A DNA stretch of 64,000 nucleotides, taken from positions 62,001 to 126,000 of the forward strand of contig CAVRYH010000013.1 of NCBI GenBank assembly GCA_963725395.1. Reading direction: 5' to 3'. The notes under the pieces were generated by a model. It saw only the letters and a program-made list of their open reading frames with translations, was not told where the DNA came from and ran no database searches. Shown piece after piece: positions 17,149 through 25,306 of the stretch (position 1 is the first letter of the stretch; each line of letters opens with the position of its first letter). This DNA is from Bog-756 sp963725395 (lineage in GTDB: Bacteria; Actinomycetota; Acidimicrobiia; Acidimicrobiales; RAAP-2). The translations under genes were made by a program, and so were the position numbers.

Positions 17149-18357
17149 TCAACGGGGCGGCGCAACCACCCCGTTCGCCCGGGCGACGGCGCCGAACCAC
17201 GATGCGCTGGGCTTCGGATGCCGGGCGAACGTCTCGGGGTCGACGCTGTGGAGTCCGAACTTGGGTCCGAAGCCGAGGGACCACTCGAAATTGTCGAGCA
17301 GGCTCCACACGAAGTACCCGCGTATGTCCACACCGTCATCGAGCGCCCGTCGGACCCCTGTCAGGACCTCGCTGATGAAGGTGATGCGCTCGGTGTCATC
17401 GTCGGTGGCGATGCCGCTCTCGGTGAGCAGTACCGGCAGCCCGGTCATCGCCGCAGCCCGCCGGGCGCAGTATTCGACCCCCTGGGGCCAGTACTCGTAC
17501 CCCATCTGGGTGGTGGGCACCCCGGGCTCGTTCGGGGCCTGGCCCTCCGGACCGAAATGGACCCGGGAGTAGCACTGGACCCCGATGAAGTCGTCGCCCA
17601 CGGTGGCTCTCATGAAGCGGTCCTCGAGGATCTCACGGGCGGCCTCGAGGATTTCCTCACCACCTGGATCGGCGACCATTTCGTCCATCGACAACGTCAG
17701 GCCGATGGGGAACTCCCCGGGTCCCGACCGGAGGGCGTCCACGGCGAGACGGTGGGCCCGCGCCATGGCGTCGTTGACGGCGAGGTGTCGGATGAAGTCG
17801 TCCTTCACACCGGGGGGAGAGGATCCGAGGGCGTAGCCCATCACGCCGATGAGGTTGATCTCGTTGATCGTGCACGCCCACCCGATGAGGTCGCCGAGGT
17901 GGGCTCCCGCACGACCGACGAAGCGGGCGAACACCTCGGGGGCGTCGAGGGCCTCCCACCCCCCTCGGGCGGTCAGCCATGTCGGGGTCGTGAAGTGGTG
18001 GAACGTCACAACGGGGGTGATGCCCCGCTCGAGGCACGCAGCACAGATGCGGCGATAGTGGTCGAGGGCCGAGCGGGAGAACTCGCCTTCGGCGGGCTCG
18101 ATCCGACTCCACTCGAGCGAGAACCGATAGGCACCCAAGCCCATGGTCGCCACGAGCTCGATGTCCTCGGGCCACCGGAACAGCGAGTCGCAGGCGTCCC
18201 CACTCGACTCGACACACCCCGAGTCCGGATTGTGCTCCCAGGCCCACCAGTCGTTGTTGACGTTGCCGCCCTCGATCTGATGAGCCGCTGTCGAAGTTCC
18301 CCACACGAACCCCTCGGGGAAGCTGATCTCTGGTGTCACGACGGCATCTGTGTCCAC
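17149..18357 (-). CDS. Glycoside hydrolase family 1 beta-glucosidase-like enzyme
   Basis: The 402-residue TIM barrel begins FPEGFVWGTSTAAHQIEGG near residue 13, the glycone-binding start of GH1. The acid/base Glu lies in CTINEINLIG near residue 170; the usual NEP reads NEI. The nucleophile Glu lies in VLLTESGIAT near residue 315, and YFVWSLLDNFEWSLGF near residue 352 is the aglycone-site signature. Length is somewhat below the usual 440-480. There is no signal peptide, so it acts in the cytoplasm on imported beta-glucosides or similar substrates. GTG 18357 has TACAGT 8 nt upstream (leaderless pattern). The gene converges on the cyclase-ATPase gene. Confidence 0.92.
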   Translation of the reverse strand: MDTDAVVTPEISFPEGFVWGTSTAAHQIEGGNVNNDWWAWEHNPDSGCVESSGDACDSLFRWPEDIELVATMGLGAYRFSLEWSRIEPAEGEFSRSALDHYRRICAACLERGITPVVTFHHFTTPTWLTARGGWEALDAPEVFARFVGRAGAHLGDLIGWACTINEINLIGVMGYALGSSPPGVKDDFIRHLAVNDAMARAHRLAVDALRSGPGEFPIGLTLSMDEMVADPGGEEILEAAREILEDRFMRATVGDDFIGVQCYSRVHFGPEGQAPNEPGVPTTQMGYEYWPQGVEYCARRAAAMTGLPVLLTESGIATDDDTERITFISEVLTGVRRALDDGVDIRGYFVWSLLDNFEWSLGFGPKFGLHSVDPETFARHPKPSASWFGAVARANGVVAPPR

Positions 18358-18470
18358 GGCCGACGACTGTAGCTCGCGGTCGGTCGTCGACGCCCCGGCG
18401 GCCGACGGCTCGGTACCCGTTCGACCGGGTCGGTAGGCTCAACCCGACCGTCGGCGACAAGGGGGAGTCC

Positions 18471-19705
18471 ATGGCAACGATCGGCACCGAGGTCGCAGCG
18501 TCCGAGGTCGGCTTCGACGAAGGGCGGTTGGCCCGGATCGACCGGCATTTCCAGGTCTATGTGGAGGACGGACGCCTTCCCGGTTGGTTGGTGCTCGTCG
18601 CCCGACACGGAAAAATCGTCCACCTCTCGACGTCGGGGCTCCGCGACGTCGCCGCGGGGCTCCCGACGGAGACCGACACCCTCTACCGCCTGTTCTCCAT
18701 GACCAAGCCGATCACCTCGGTGGCGGCGATGATGCTCTACGAGGAGGGGGCCTTCGAGCTGAAGGACCCCGTCAGCCGGTTCATCCCCTCGTTCGCCGAA
18801 ACGCGGGTCTTCCGCGGGGGAACGCGTTGAATCCGGTCACCGAGCCCGCCACCGAGCCGATGCGCATCTGGCACCTGTTGACGCATACGGCCGGGCTCAC
18901 CTACGGGTTCCAGTACGCCTCGCCGGTCGATTCCATGTACCGGTCGGCGGGATTCGAGTGGGGCACCCCGCCCGGCGCCGATCTGGCCGAATGCTGCGAC
19001 CGGTGGGCCGCGCTCCCGCTCCTGTTCCAACCCGGCTCGGAGTGGAGCTACTCGGTGGCCACCGACGTGCTCGGCCGCGTCGTCGAGGTGGCGGCGGGAA
19101 TGCCCCTCGATCGCTTCCTCGCTGAGCGCATCTTCGGGCCTCTGCACATGGAGGACACCGTATTCCAGGTGTCATCCGAGGATGCCGGGCGTCTGGCGGC
19201 CCTCTACACGCCCCACCCGAAGACCGGACTGGCCGTTCAACAGGATGGTCTCGGTGCTGCCGCGCTGGCTGCGCCGACCTGCCTTTCGGGTGGAGGAGGG
19301 CTTGTGGGCACGGCCGGCGACTACCACCGGTTCACCGAGATGCTCAGGCGCGGCGGCGAGCTCGACGGCGTCAGGCTCCTCGGAAACCGGACCGTCGCCT
19401 ACATGGCGCGTAACCACCTACCGGGAGGGGCTGACCTGGAGGCGTTCGGGCGGCCGCTCTTCTCCGAGACGACGTTCGACGGAACGGGTTTCGGTCTCGG
19501 CTTCGCCGTCGTGGACGACCCCGTGAAAAACAAGGTCCTCGGGTCGCCGGGCGACTACTCGTGGGGCGGGGCGGCCAGCACCGTGTTCTGGGTCGACCCG
19601 ACCGAAGACATCACCGGGCTGTTCCTCACCCAGCTGCTCCCATCCAGCACGCACCCCATCCGGTCCCAGCTCAAGCAGCTGGTGTACCAGGCTCTCGTCG
19701 ACTGA
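18471..19705 (+). pseudogene. Serine beta-lactamase-fold esterase (class C/EstB-like), frame-broken at a G-run
   Basis: The first 119 codons contain the SxxK nucleophile motif LFSMTKPITSVAAMM and stop at 18830. The rest is intact in the -1 frame: ALNPVTEPATEPMRIWHLLT, the Tyr motif SEWSYSVATDVLGRVVEV, and near the end SPGDYSWGGAASTVFWV, the HxG/KTG equivalent. Adding one G to the five-G run at 18816-18820 gives one frame of about 411 residues, the normal length for this beta-lactamase-related serine hydrolase family. No signal peptide is visible. These proteins are usually esterases and not resistance enzymes. ATG 18471 has GGGGGAG upstream, and TAGGCT at 18434-18439 is a likely -10. Confidence 0.85.
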
Positions 19706-19830
19706 GGGGTCCGGCCCCACCTTTCTGAGCTCGCACCCGGCCGGAGGGGTCGGCCCCAGGGTGCTCACCGGACAGGGCCCACGCTGACCGACTCCTTGCC
19801 CGCCCGGCCACGACTCCTTACAGTTCCTTC

Positions 19831-20313
19831 ATGGCGTCGGTCGAGGACGTGAGGGTCCGGAGGGCGACGACGACCGACGTGGCCGCACTGTCCCAGCTCC
19901 GGTACCGGTGGCGGGTGGGGGAGCGGTGTGAGCGCGGACTCGATGAGCGGGCCTTCGAGGAGGCGCTGTCCGGGTGGATCGAGGACCACGCGGCAACGCA
20001 CCTGCCGTTTCTCGCGGAGAAGGGGCTTCGACCGGTCGGTATGGCCTGGCTCGCTCTGGTCGACCGCATACCGGGCCCGGAGCAGTTGGTCAGGAGGTCC
20101 GCCTATCTCCAGAGCGTCTATGTCGTCGCCGACGAGCGCGGCCACGGGGTGGGCGCGCGGCTGATCCAGCTGGTGGTCGATCACGGCCGGAGCCTCGGTC
20201 TCGACTACATCGCCGTCCATCCCAGCGAGCAGTCGTTCCCGCTCTACCGAAGACTCGGCTTCGCAGAGACGAGCCGGGTACTCGAGCTGCGCGACGTTGC
20301 CCGACCCGGATGA
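19831..20313 (+). CDS. GNAT family N-acetyltransferase
   Basis: The 160-residue single GNAT domain starts VRVRRATTTDVAALSQLRYR. Motif A reads LQSVYVVADERGHGVGARLI near residues 91-110, with the acetyl-CoA pyrophosphate loop RGHGVG. Motif B follows as LDYIAVHPSEQSFPLYRRLGF. The YRRLGF element is typical of GNAT enzymes that acetylate small amines or peptide N-termini. TACAGT (19819-19824) lies exactly 6 nt before ATG 19831, so the gene is probably leaderless. It converges on the Eis-like gene with only 7 nt between the stop codons, so the two mRNAs may overlap. Confidence 0.9.
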   Translation: MASVEDVRVRRATTTDVAALSQLRYRWRVGERCERGLDERAFEEALSGWIEDHAATHLPFLAEKGLRPVGMAWLALVDRIPGPEQLVRRSAYLQSVYVVADERGHGVGARLIQLVVDHGRSLGLDYIAVHPSEQSFPLYRRLGFAETSRVLELRDVARPG

Positions 20314-20320
20314 GCGCCGC

Positions 20321-21583
20321 TCAGAACCACGTTCCGCTCCTCGGCGACGGCCGCGTGGTGAGCAGGCGATCGGCGACCGCCAGACTGCCGGCCTTCAATT
20401 CCTCGATACGCCCACCGGCGGCGAGAAGCGAGGCCGGGAAGCCGCCCATGAAGAGGGACCCGAGCGACGGCAGCCCGAGCCGGAGTTCTGCCGCCTCGCC
20501 GCTGCGGGCCCGCCGGCATGACGCGCCTTCCGGCCCGGCGTCGAGCACCCACCGGCCGGGTGCCGGGTCGGCCGGGCCCTCGGCCGCGGTGGGCGGGACC
20601 ACCTCGAGCACCAGGCGTCCCTCGTCCTGGTAGCCGCGTGTCTCGAGCGCGGCGGCGGTGTCCAGAATCCTCACGTAGAGCCGATCCTCGATGCCGACGG
20701 TTCGTAGCCGACGCGGATCGACCAGACGCCAATGGAGCGGTTCGTCCACTGGTCGTCGTTTGGCGGTGACCTGGCCGACGAGGTCGAGGTCGAGGACGAA
20801 GCGCCACAATGCCGCTTCAGTCTCGGGACTGTTGCCACGGAGCTCCTCGACGGTGACCCCGACGCGGTCTCCTCGGAAGACGTTGGTATCGGCATCCGCG
20901 CGGTACAGCACATACCCGTCGTCACATGCCACGTGGAATCGGGCGGCCGCTCCGGCTCGGTGGCGGGGGTGGTCGGCGAGGAACCGCGCCCAGAAGGTCG
21001 AGCTTCGATTGACCTCACCGGCCCGGGACCGCCGTTGCCGGTCGAACAGGTCGGGCAGAACTCTGGTGGCCTCCTCCCTATCGATGAGCTTCAGATCGAC
21101 GGCTGGGGCGGGGACTGCGAACGCCGAGGCCCGAGTGTCGATCGTGTACTCAGCGAGATTGGCGGCCAGCCCGTATCCGAACCTCCCGTAGATGACCGAC
21201 TCCGAGGCCTCGAGCCCGGCGATCGCTTCACCTCGCTTCCGGGCATCGTCGTGCAGGACCACCATCAGTTGCCGTAGCAAACCCTGCCGCCGGTGGGTGG
21301 GGTGGACCCCGACCGCGCTCACCCCCGCCATGGGAATCGTTGGGCAAAGCTGTCCGGGCGCCGAGGGGATCGTGACATCCAGGGTGTAGATGCAAGCGTT
21401 TCCGGCGAATCGGTTCCCCGTGTCGACGACCCATGCCCTGTCGAGCGGGGACTTGGCTGCTCCCTCCTCGAGTTCGGCCACCTGGTCGGGGTCGCCGGCG
21501 AAGGGGGTGAGGAACGGAACCATCACCGATCGTCTGAACGCCGGTTCCTCATCCGGACGGATCTGGCGCACCACGGGGTCCAC
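20321..21583 (-). CDS. Eis-like GNAT N-acetyltransferase with SCP2-type C-terminal domain
   Basis: The 420-residue protein follows the Eis layout: an N-terminal GNAT domain (VSAVGVHPTHRRQGLLRQLM near residue 89, acetyl-CoA loop HRRQGL), a second GNAT-like domain and a C-terminal SCP2-like domain. SVIYGRFGYG near residue 128 contains the conserved Tyr of the family's acid site. The chain ends in Phe, and in Eis the C-terminal carboxylate acts as general base. In mycobacteria Eis acetylates lysines and aminoglycosides at several positions; the substrate here is unknown. GTG 21583 has CAGACT 6 nt upstream, a one-base variant of the TANNNT pattern. Confidence 0.88.
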   Translation of the reverse strand: MDPVVRQIRPDEEPAFRRSVMVPFLTPFAGDPDQVAELEEGAAKSPLDRAWVVDTGNRFAGNACIYTLDVTIPSAPGQLCPTIPMAGVSAVGVHPTHRRQGLLRQLMVVLHDDARKRGEAIAGLEASESVIYGRFGYGLAANLAEYTIDTRASAFAVPAPAVDLKLIDREEATRVLPDLFDRQRRSRAGEVNRSSTFWARFLADHPRHRAGAAARFHVACDDGYVLYRADADTNVFRGDRVGVTVEELRGNSPETEAALWRFVLDLDLVGQVTAKRRPVDEPLHWRLVDPRRLRTVGIEDRLYVRILDTAAALETRGYQDEGRLVLEVVPPTAAEGPADPAPGRWVLDAGPEGASCRRARSGEAAELRLGLPSLGSLFMGGFPASLLAAGGRIEELKAGSLAVADRLLTTRPSPRSGTWF

Positions 21584-21729
21584 GCAGCCAGTCTGCCGCC
21601 ATCTCGACCCTCGGTGCCGCTCCCGCCCGCCGGGCTGACGTCGTCCCGACCCGTCTGCCCCGTAGCCGCCTCACCGCTCCAGCCCAGCGCCGGTCCCGAG
21701 CGGTGCGTCGGGTCAGGCCACGGCGCGAC

Positions 21730-21766
21730 GCAGCCCCCGGGCCCGTGATCCGGAGCCGGGGGCTGC
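21730..21766 (-). terminator. Strong hairpin downstream of the small secreted protein gene
   Basis: An 11-bp perfect inverted repeat, GCAGCCCCCGG (21730-21740) and CCGGGGGCTGC (21756-21766), has a 15-nt loop and lies 41 nt beyond the stop of the gene at 21807-22238. It lacks a U-run, as is common for high-GC terminators. Confidence 0.55.
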
Positions 21767-21806
21767 TTCACGCCGATCCTGTGGCGTTGACCCATCAGTC
21801 ATCGCA

Positions 21807-22238
21807 TCAGAAGGTGTGGTTCACCGCCTTGGTCAGGTAGGCGGGGAGGGCGGCCTCGATCTTGGCTGCCTCCGTGGATGTCAACTTGTTGGCCGACACC
21901 GCCTGGGTGATCCTGGCGTCGGCGGCACTGTTGAGCGCATTGACCACTGTCTGGGCGCTGATACCGTGCTCACCGGCCACGTCGGCGATCGACTTGCCGG
22001 AGCGCAATTCGCTCACCAGGGCCTTCGGGGTCACGCCGATGGTCTTGGCGCTGATGGCAACACCGTCCCTACGGATCTCCCTCCGGTGGGCGCGGACCCA
22101 CGTACGCACCGCACTTTTTCCGGCGGTGGCGGGGGCCGTGACCGCGGCGGGAGTGCTGGCAAAGGCGGTGCCGCCTGCAGCGATCCCACCCAGCAGGACG
22201 CCGCCGATCACGACTGGGGCGATTACTTTCCTCAACAT
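21807..22238 (-). CDS. Small secreted helical protein of unknown function
   Basis: The 143-residue protein has a clear signal peptide (MLRKVIAPVVIGGVLLGGIA, with a likely cleavage after TAFAS near residue 28). An Ala/Thr-rich linker and an all-helical domain follow. That domain has a repeat-like pair of helix-turn-helix units, IGVTPKALVSELRSGKSIAD and the second unit around HGISAQTVVNALNSAADARI. Such units occur in secreted proteins of related actinobacteria, with no known role. ATG 22238 has AAGGAG about 6 nt upstream. A strong hairpin follows the stop. An extracytoplasmic binding or structural role is possible; there are no catalytic motifs. Confidence 0.75.
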   Translation of the reverse strand: MLRKVIAPVVIGGVLLGGIAAGGTAFASTPAAVTAPATAGKSAVRTWVRAHRREIRRDGVAISAKTIGVTPKALVSELRSGKSIADVAGEHGISAQTVVNALNSAADARITQAVSANKLTSTEAAKIEAALPAYLTKAVNHTF

Positions 22239-22486
22239 GGCAAGCTCCTTGTTCTCGATCCAATGGCTTGGATGCTGTGGACATCGTCCCGCTCGGAGAT
22301 AAGGGGATTGCGTGGAATGTATTAGGGTTGCATGAGCATTTCACCGGCGAGAGTCCTAGGGGGGAGATGGGACCGGAGGGATGAACGACCGGTTGCTCCA
22401 CCACCTCGGCAACGGGACCGGACTAGAAATCGCATCCTTGCCACTGCGGTGTCGCGACTCGGGGAGGCGGGGGAATTCGCTGCGGT

Positions 22487-22648
22487 CTAGTCGGCGACGA
22501 TAACGCCGTCATCGGTCCATTCGGAGCCACAGCTCTCGCAGCTGTGGACGAATCCGACTGGTCGGTCCATCACGCACAGCAACTCGGCCCGGATCCTCCA
22601 CTTCTCGCCGCAGTGGGGACATGCCAGCTTCGGATCGCACTTGCCCAT
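22487..22648 (-). CDS. 53-residue zinc-ribbon-like protein
   Basis: The tiny protein has two knuckles, CPHCGEKW (about residues 10-17) and HSCESCGSEW (about residues 35-44), which together offer four cysteines for one zinc ion. An isolated Cys also precedes them (MGKCDPKLACPHCG). The start at ATG 22648 has GAGAGG about 8 nt upstream; the longer open frame upstream has no features. Similar minimal zinc ribbons bind nucleic acid or partner proteins, but nothing more specific can be said. It lies downstream of the doxX-like gene on the same strand, 289 nt away. Confidence 0.65.
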   Translation of the reverse strand: MGKCDPKLACPHCGEKWRIRAELLCVMDRPVGFVHSCESCGSEWTDDGVIVAD

Positions 22649-22937
22649 TTCATGTCCTCTCCGCCAGAGGTCAGGCTCGTCCTGCTGCTTCTGCGACCAA
22701 CGACCGGGGTCGCTCGTCCATTGTTGGCACAGTCGTGGCGGCACTGCAAGGACCGCCCTGCCACCGCTTCGACCCCGTCCGATTGGGCCTCCGTTGGGCC
22801 CGGTCTCAGCATCCAGGGGAATGGCCGTTCTCCCGAAGACCCTGTTCGGACCGGGTGGTCCGGGTCCGGCGTGGCGCCAACTCGAGTGGTGGGGCGGCGA
22901 AACAGACAGGCTGGTGGATACCCCCCCATCGGGCCTT

Positions 22938-23484
22938 TCAGTGCGAAGCGGAGGTCTGCGGATCCGGGGCAGCTTCGTCGGGGCTCGCGCCCGGCCCATC
23001 GGCCGCTTCCGAACGGACGGAGAACAGCTGATACAAAGAGGCGGCGGCCAAGCCCGTCCCGCCGATCACCGCAATTCCGATCAACGATCGAGGAAGGCGT
23101 GGGCCGAGCCGGTATCGGCCCAACCCCGAGCTCACCAGGGCAATGGCCACGGCCAGATTGGTGAGGGGAAGCTCGAATCCTCCGTTCTTCATCAACGGGC
23201 CGTTCTCCCGGTGCGTCGCGCTCGGCCACGACCATCGTGCCGGCGATCATCAACGGTCCCAGTGGCTCGGCCACACCGGTGACGGTCAGCAACCCACCGC
23301 CCAGCTCGCTGGCTCCGGCGAGCGCCGCCATCGTCTTGCCCGGCTTCATCCCGAGCGATTCGAACCCGGCCGCGGTCGCCTCCAGACCCGGGCCTTCGAA
23401 GGAACCGAACAGCTTCTGTGCTCCGTGGACCGCCAGATACCCGCCAAGAACAGCTCGAGCTGCGAAAAGTCCGGCGTGACGCAT
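22938..23484 (-). pseudogene. DoxX family membrane protein, frame-broken at a GC repeat
   Basis: The first part, from ATG 23484, reads LFAARAVLGGYLAVHGAQKL with a GFESLGMKPGKTMAALAGASELGGG segment, given by its glycines and helix pattern. It continues as GPLMIAGTMVVAER up to about 23220. The next frame continues HRENGPLMKNGGFELPLTNL and AVAIALVSSGLGRYRL, giving the four membrane helices usual for DoxX, and ends at 22938 after a charged tail. Restoring GC in the run at 23212-23222 joins the parts (AERATHREN). DoxX proteins are membrane subunits linked to thiosulfate or quinone chemistry, or have unknown roles. GGAGGT lies upstream of the ATG. Confidence 0.8.
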
Positions 23485-23629
23485 GCATTACCTCCGGTGA
23501 GTCGCGCAAACGGCTCTGACCACTCGCCTATATCCGTTCAACGTGGCCAGCGAACATCTATTCCGAGGGCTGCGACAGGATGGCCTGAGCGGAGTGCCTG
23601 CCGCCCGGAGGTACGGCACGCCAGGGCGA

Positions 23630-23635
23630 TATACT
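23630..23635 (+). promoter_or_regulatory. -10 hexamer TATACT upstream of panD
   Basis: TATACT matches the sigma-A consensus at five of six positions and lies about 70 nt before the panD start. No clear -35 is visible at 17 bp. The 5' leader would contain the AAAAGGA ribosome binding site. Confidence 0.5.
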
Positions 23636-23705
23636 AACGGCTCGCCTGTACATCCGACAGGACGAACGGTTGAACACGCAGATCCTCCAAAAAGGACGGC
23701 CGCCC

Positions 23706-24056
23706 TTGAGACGACGCATGCTCAAGTCGAAGATCCATCGAGCCACAGTGACAGCGGCTGATTTGAACTACATCGGATCGATCAGCATCGATGCTCACCT
23801 GATGGCCGAGGCGGATATTCTCGAACATGAGCAGGTCACCGTGCTCGATATCGACAATGGTGCGCGATTCGAGACCTATGCCATCGTGGGTGATCCCGGT
23901 GAGATCTGCCTGAACGGGGCAGCGGCCCGCTTGGTGCACGTCGGCGACAAGGTGATCCTCCTCACCTACGGCGAGTACGAGGAAGCCGAACTCGGGGGTC
24001 ATCAGCCTCGGGTGGTGCACGTGGACGAGAAGAACGTCGAGGTGAATCCGGCCTAA
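23706..24056 (+). CDS. panD: Aspartate 1-decarboxylase PanD
   Basis: PanD makes beta-alanine from L-aspartate for pantothenate and coenzyme A. The proenzyme cleaves itself between Gly and Ser to create the pyruvoyl cofactor; the site is visible in NYIGSISID near residues 21-29 (Gly-Ser). MLKSKIHRATVTAADL at the start and NGAAARLVHVGDKVILLTYG near residue 70 are family signatures. TTG 23706 is preferred over ATG 23718 because AAAAGGA lies about 9 nt upstream and the resulting RRRMLKSKIH N-terminus matches mycobacterial PanD. The length is 116 residues, somewhat short at the C-terminus. The other pantothenate genes are not nearby. A hairpin terminator follows. Confidence 0.95.
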   Translation: MRRRMLKSKIHRATVTAADLNYIGSISIDAHLMAEADILEHEQVTVLDIDNGARFETYAIVGDPGEICLNGAAARLVHVGDKVILLTYGEYEEAELGGHQPRVVHVDEKNVEVNPA

Positions 24057-24104
24057 GCGATCTGGCCTGGTCGGCGCCGTCGTGCCGATCGGACCAGCAT
24101 CCAT

Positions 24105-24130
24105 CAGGCTCCTGACCCCCAGGGAGCCTG
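24105..24130 (+). terminator. Hairpin terminator after panD
   Basis: CAGGCTCC (24105-24112) and GGAGCCTG (24123-24130) form a perfect 8-bp stem, extendable by one T-G pair, with a 10-nt loop. It starts 49 nt after the panD stop. No U-run follows. Confidence 0.55.
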
Positions 24131-24265
24131 TGCCCGTGGCCGGATTGCTGTGAGCTAAAGGTGTCGGGTAGCGCTGCCGATAGAGGGAGAGTTACTCCCG
24201 GCGGGGTCATTCGAGGCTGACCCACGATCATCGTCGATTGCGAGCGAGCTGATGACGAGTGCACG

Positions 24266-25189
24266 GTGACCATGTCCGTTGCTTCGCGGGGAGGGCTGTT
24301 CCTCGTCAGACGACCGGCGTGGCCGATCGATCCGGGCCGGGCAACCGCGTCCCCCGGGCATCACTCGTCCCCGGTTGAGCCCGCTCGGCCGGGGCCCGGG
24401 TCCGCACATCTGAGCAGACAACGGGAGAAGCTCATTCGGGTCACGTTCGCCAAGCAGGCCATGGATGTGCACTTTCAGCCGATCGTCGACCTGAGAAGTG
24501 GCACCACCGTCGGGGTCGAGGCACTAGCCCGGTTCGCTCCTCTGCCGATCCGTCCTCCAGATGTGTGGTTCGCCGAGGCAGCGGCGATCGGCCTCGGCGT
24601 GGACCTCGAGATCCTCGCTCTGAACCTGGCACTGGAGAATCTCCACCACTTGCCCGCCGGACTCCTCATGTCGCTCAACGCCTCGGTGGAGGCGGTGATG
24701 TCGGAGCGACTGGGGCCGATCCTGGCCGATGTCCCGGCGGAGCGGATCGTGTTGGAGATCACCGAACACACGCCGATCGTTGACTACGCGAATTTCGAGA
24801 GGTGCATTCAGGCCGTTCGATCGCGGGGAGTCCGGTTGGCTGTTGACGATGCCGGGACGGGCTTCTCGAACCTTCACCACATTCTCAATCTTGAGCCCGA
24901 GGTCATCAAGATCGACATGGCCCTGATTCACGGAATCGACAGGGATCCGGCGCGCCAGGCGCTTGTTCGGGCGCTCTTGCAATTCGGCCTGGATGCGTAC
25001 AACGCGTCGATCGTCGCGGAGGGAATCGAGACGAGAGGGGAGCTCGGGACCCTCCGTGAGCTGGGCTGCCCCTACGGCCAGGGCTTCTTCCTGGGAAGAC
25101 CGGCACGACTGCCCCGTGACCTTGCGGACGTCCTTTCCTCGCCTCGCCGGACCATTTCGGAGGTGGCAGGACTCCTCGCCTCTTCCTGA
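24266..25189 (+). CDS. EAL domain c-di-GMP phosphodiesterase
   Basis: The 307-residue protein consists of a short Pro-rich N-terminus and one EAL domain (about residues 55-295). The catalytic set looks complete: Gln in VHFQPIVDL, Glu in VEALARF, Asn in SLNAS, Glu in LEITEH, the Asp pair in VDDAGTGFSNL, Lys in IKIDMALI, Glu in AEGIET and Gln in GQGFFLGRP. It should therefore hydrolyse c-di-GMP to pGpG. There is no sensory domain or membrane segment. GTG 24266 is uncertain as the start because the conserved part begins near residue 55. A PAS-GGDEF gene follows 117 nt downstream on the same strand, suggesting paired synthesis and breakdown. Confidence 0.92.
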   Translation: MTMSVASRGGLFLVRRPAWPIDPGRATASPGHHSSPVEPARPGPGSAHLSRQREKLIRVTFAKQAMDVHFQPIVDLRSGTTVGVEALARFAPLPIRPPDVWFAEAAAIGLGVDLEILALNLALENLHHLPAGLLMSLNASVEAVMSERLGPILADVPAERIVLEITEHTPIVDYANFERCIQAVRSRGVRLAVDDAGTGFSNLHHILNLEPEVIKIDMALIHGIDRDPARQALVRALLQFGLDAYNASIVAEGIETRGELGTLRELGCPYGQGFFLGRPARLPRDLADVLSSPRRTISEVAGLLASS

Positions 25190-25306
25190 TGGACCGGCCC
25201 TCGGCCGGGCCCGCCGCCGACCACCGGCCCGCGATTCCGGTTCGGAGCCGTCGCCTGGTCCGGATGCGTCCTCAAGGCCGCCGCAGGAGGCGTCGACAGA
25301 TGAGGT

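Noticed and set aside
18471..19705. Beta-lactam resistance gene
   Set aside because: The protein lacks a signal peptide and belongs to the esterase-like part of the beta-lactamase-fold family.
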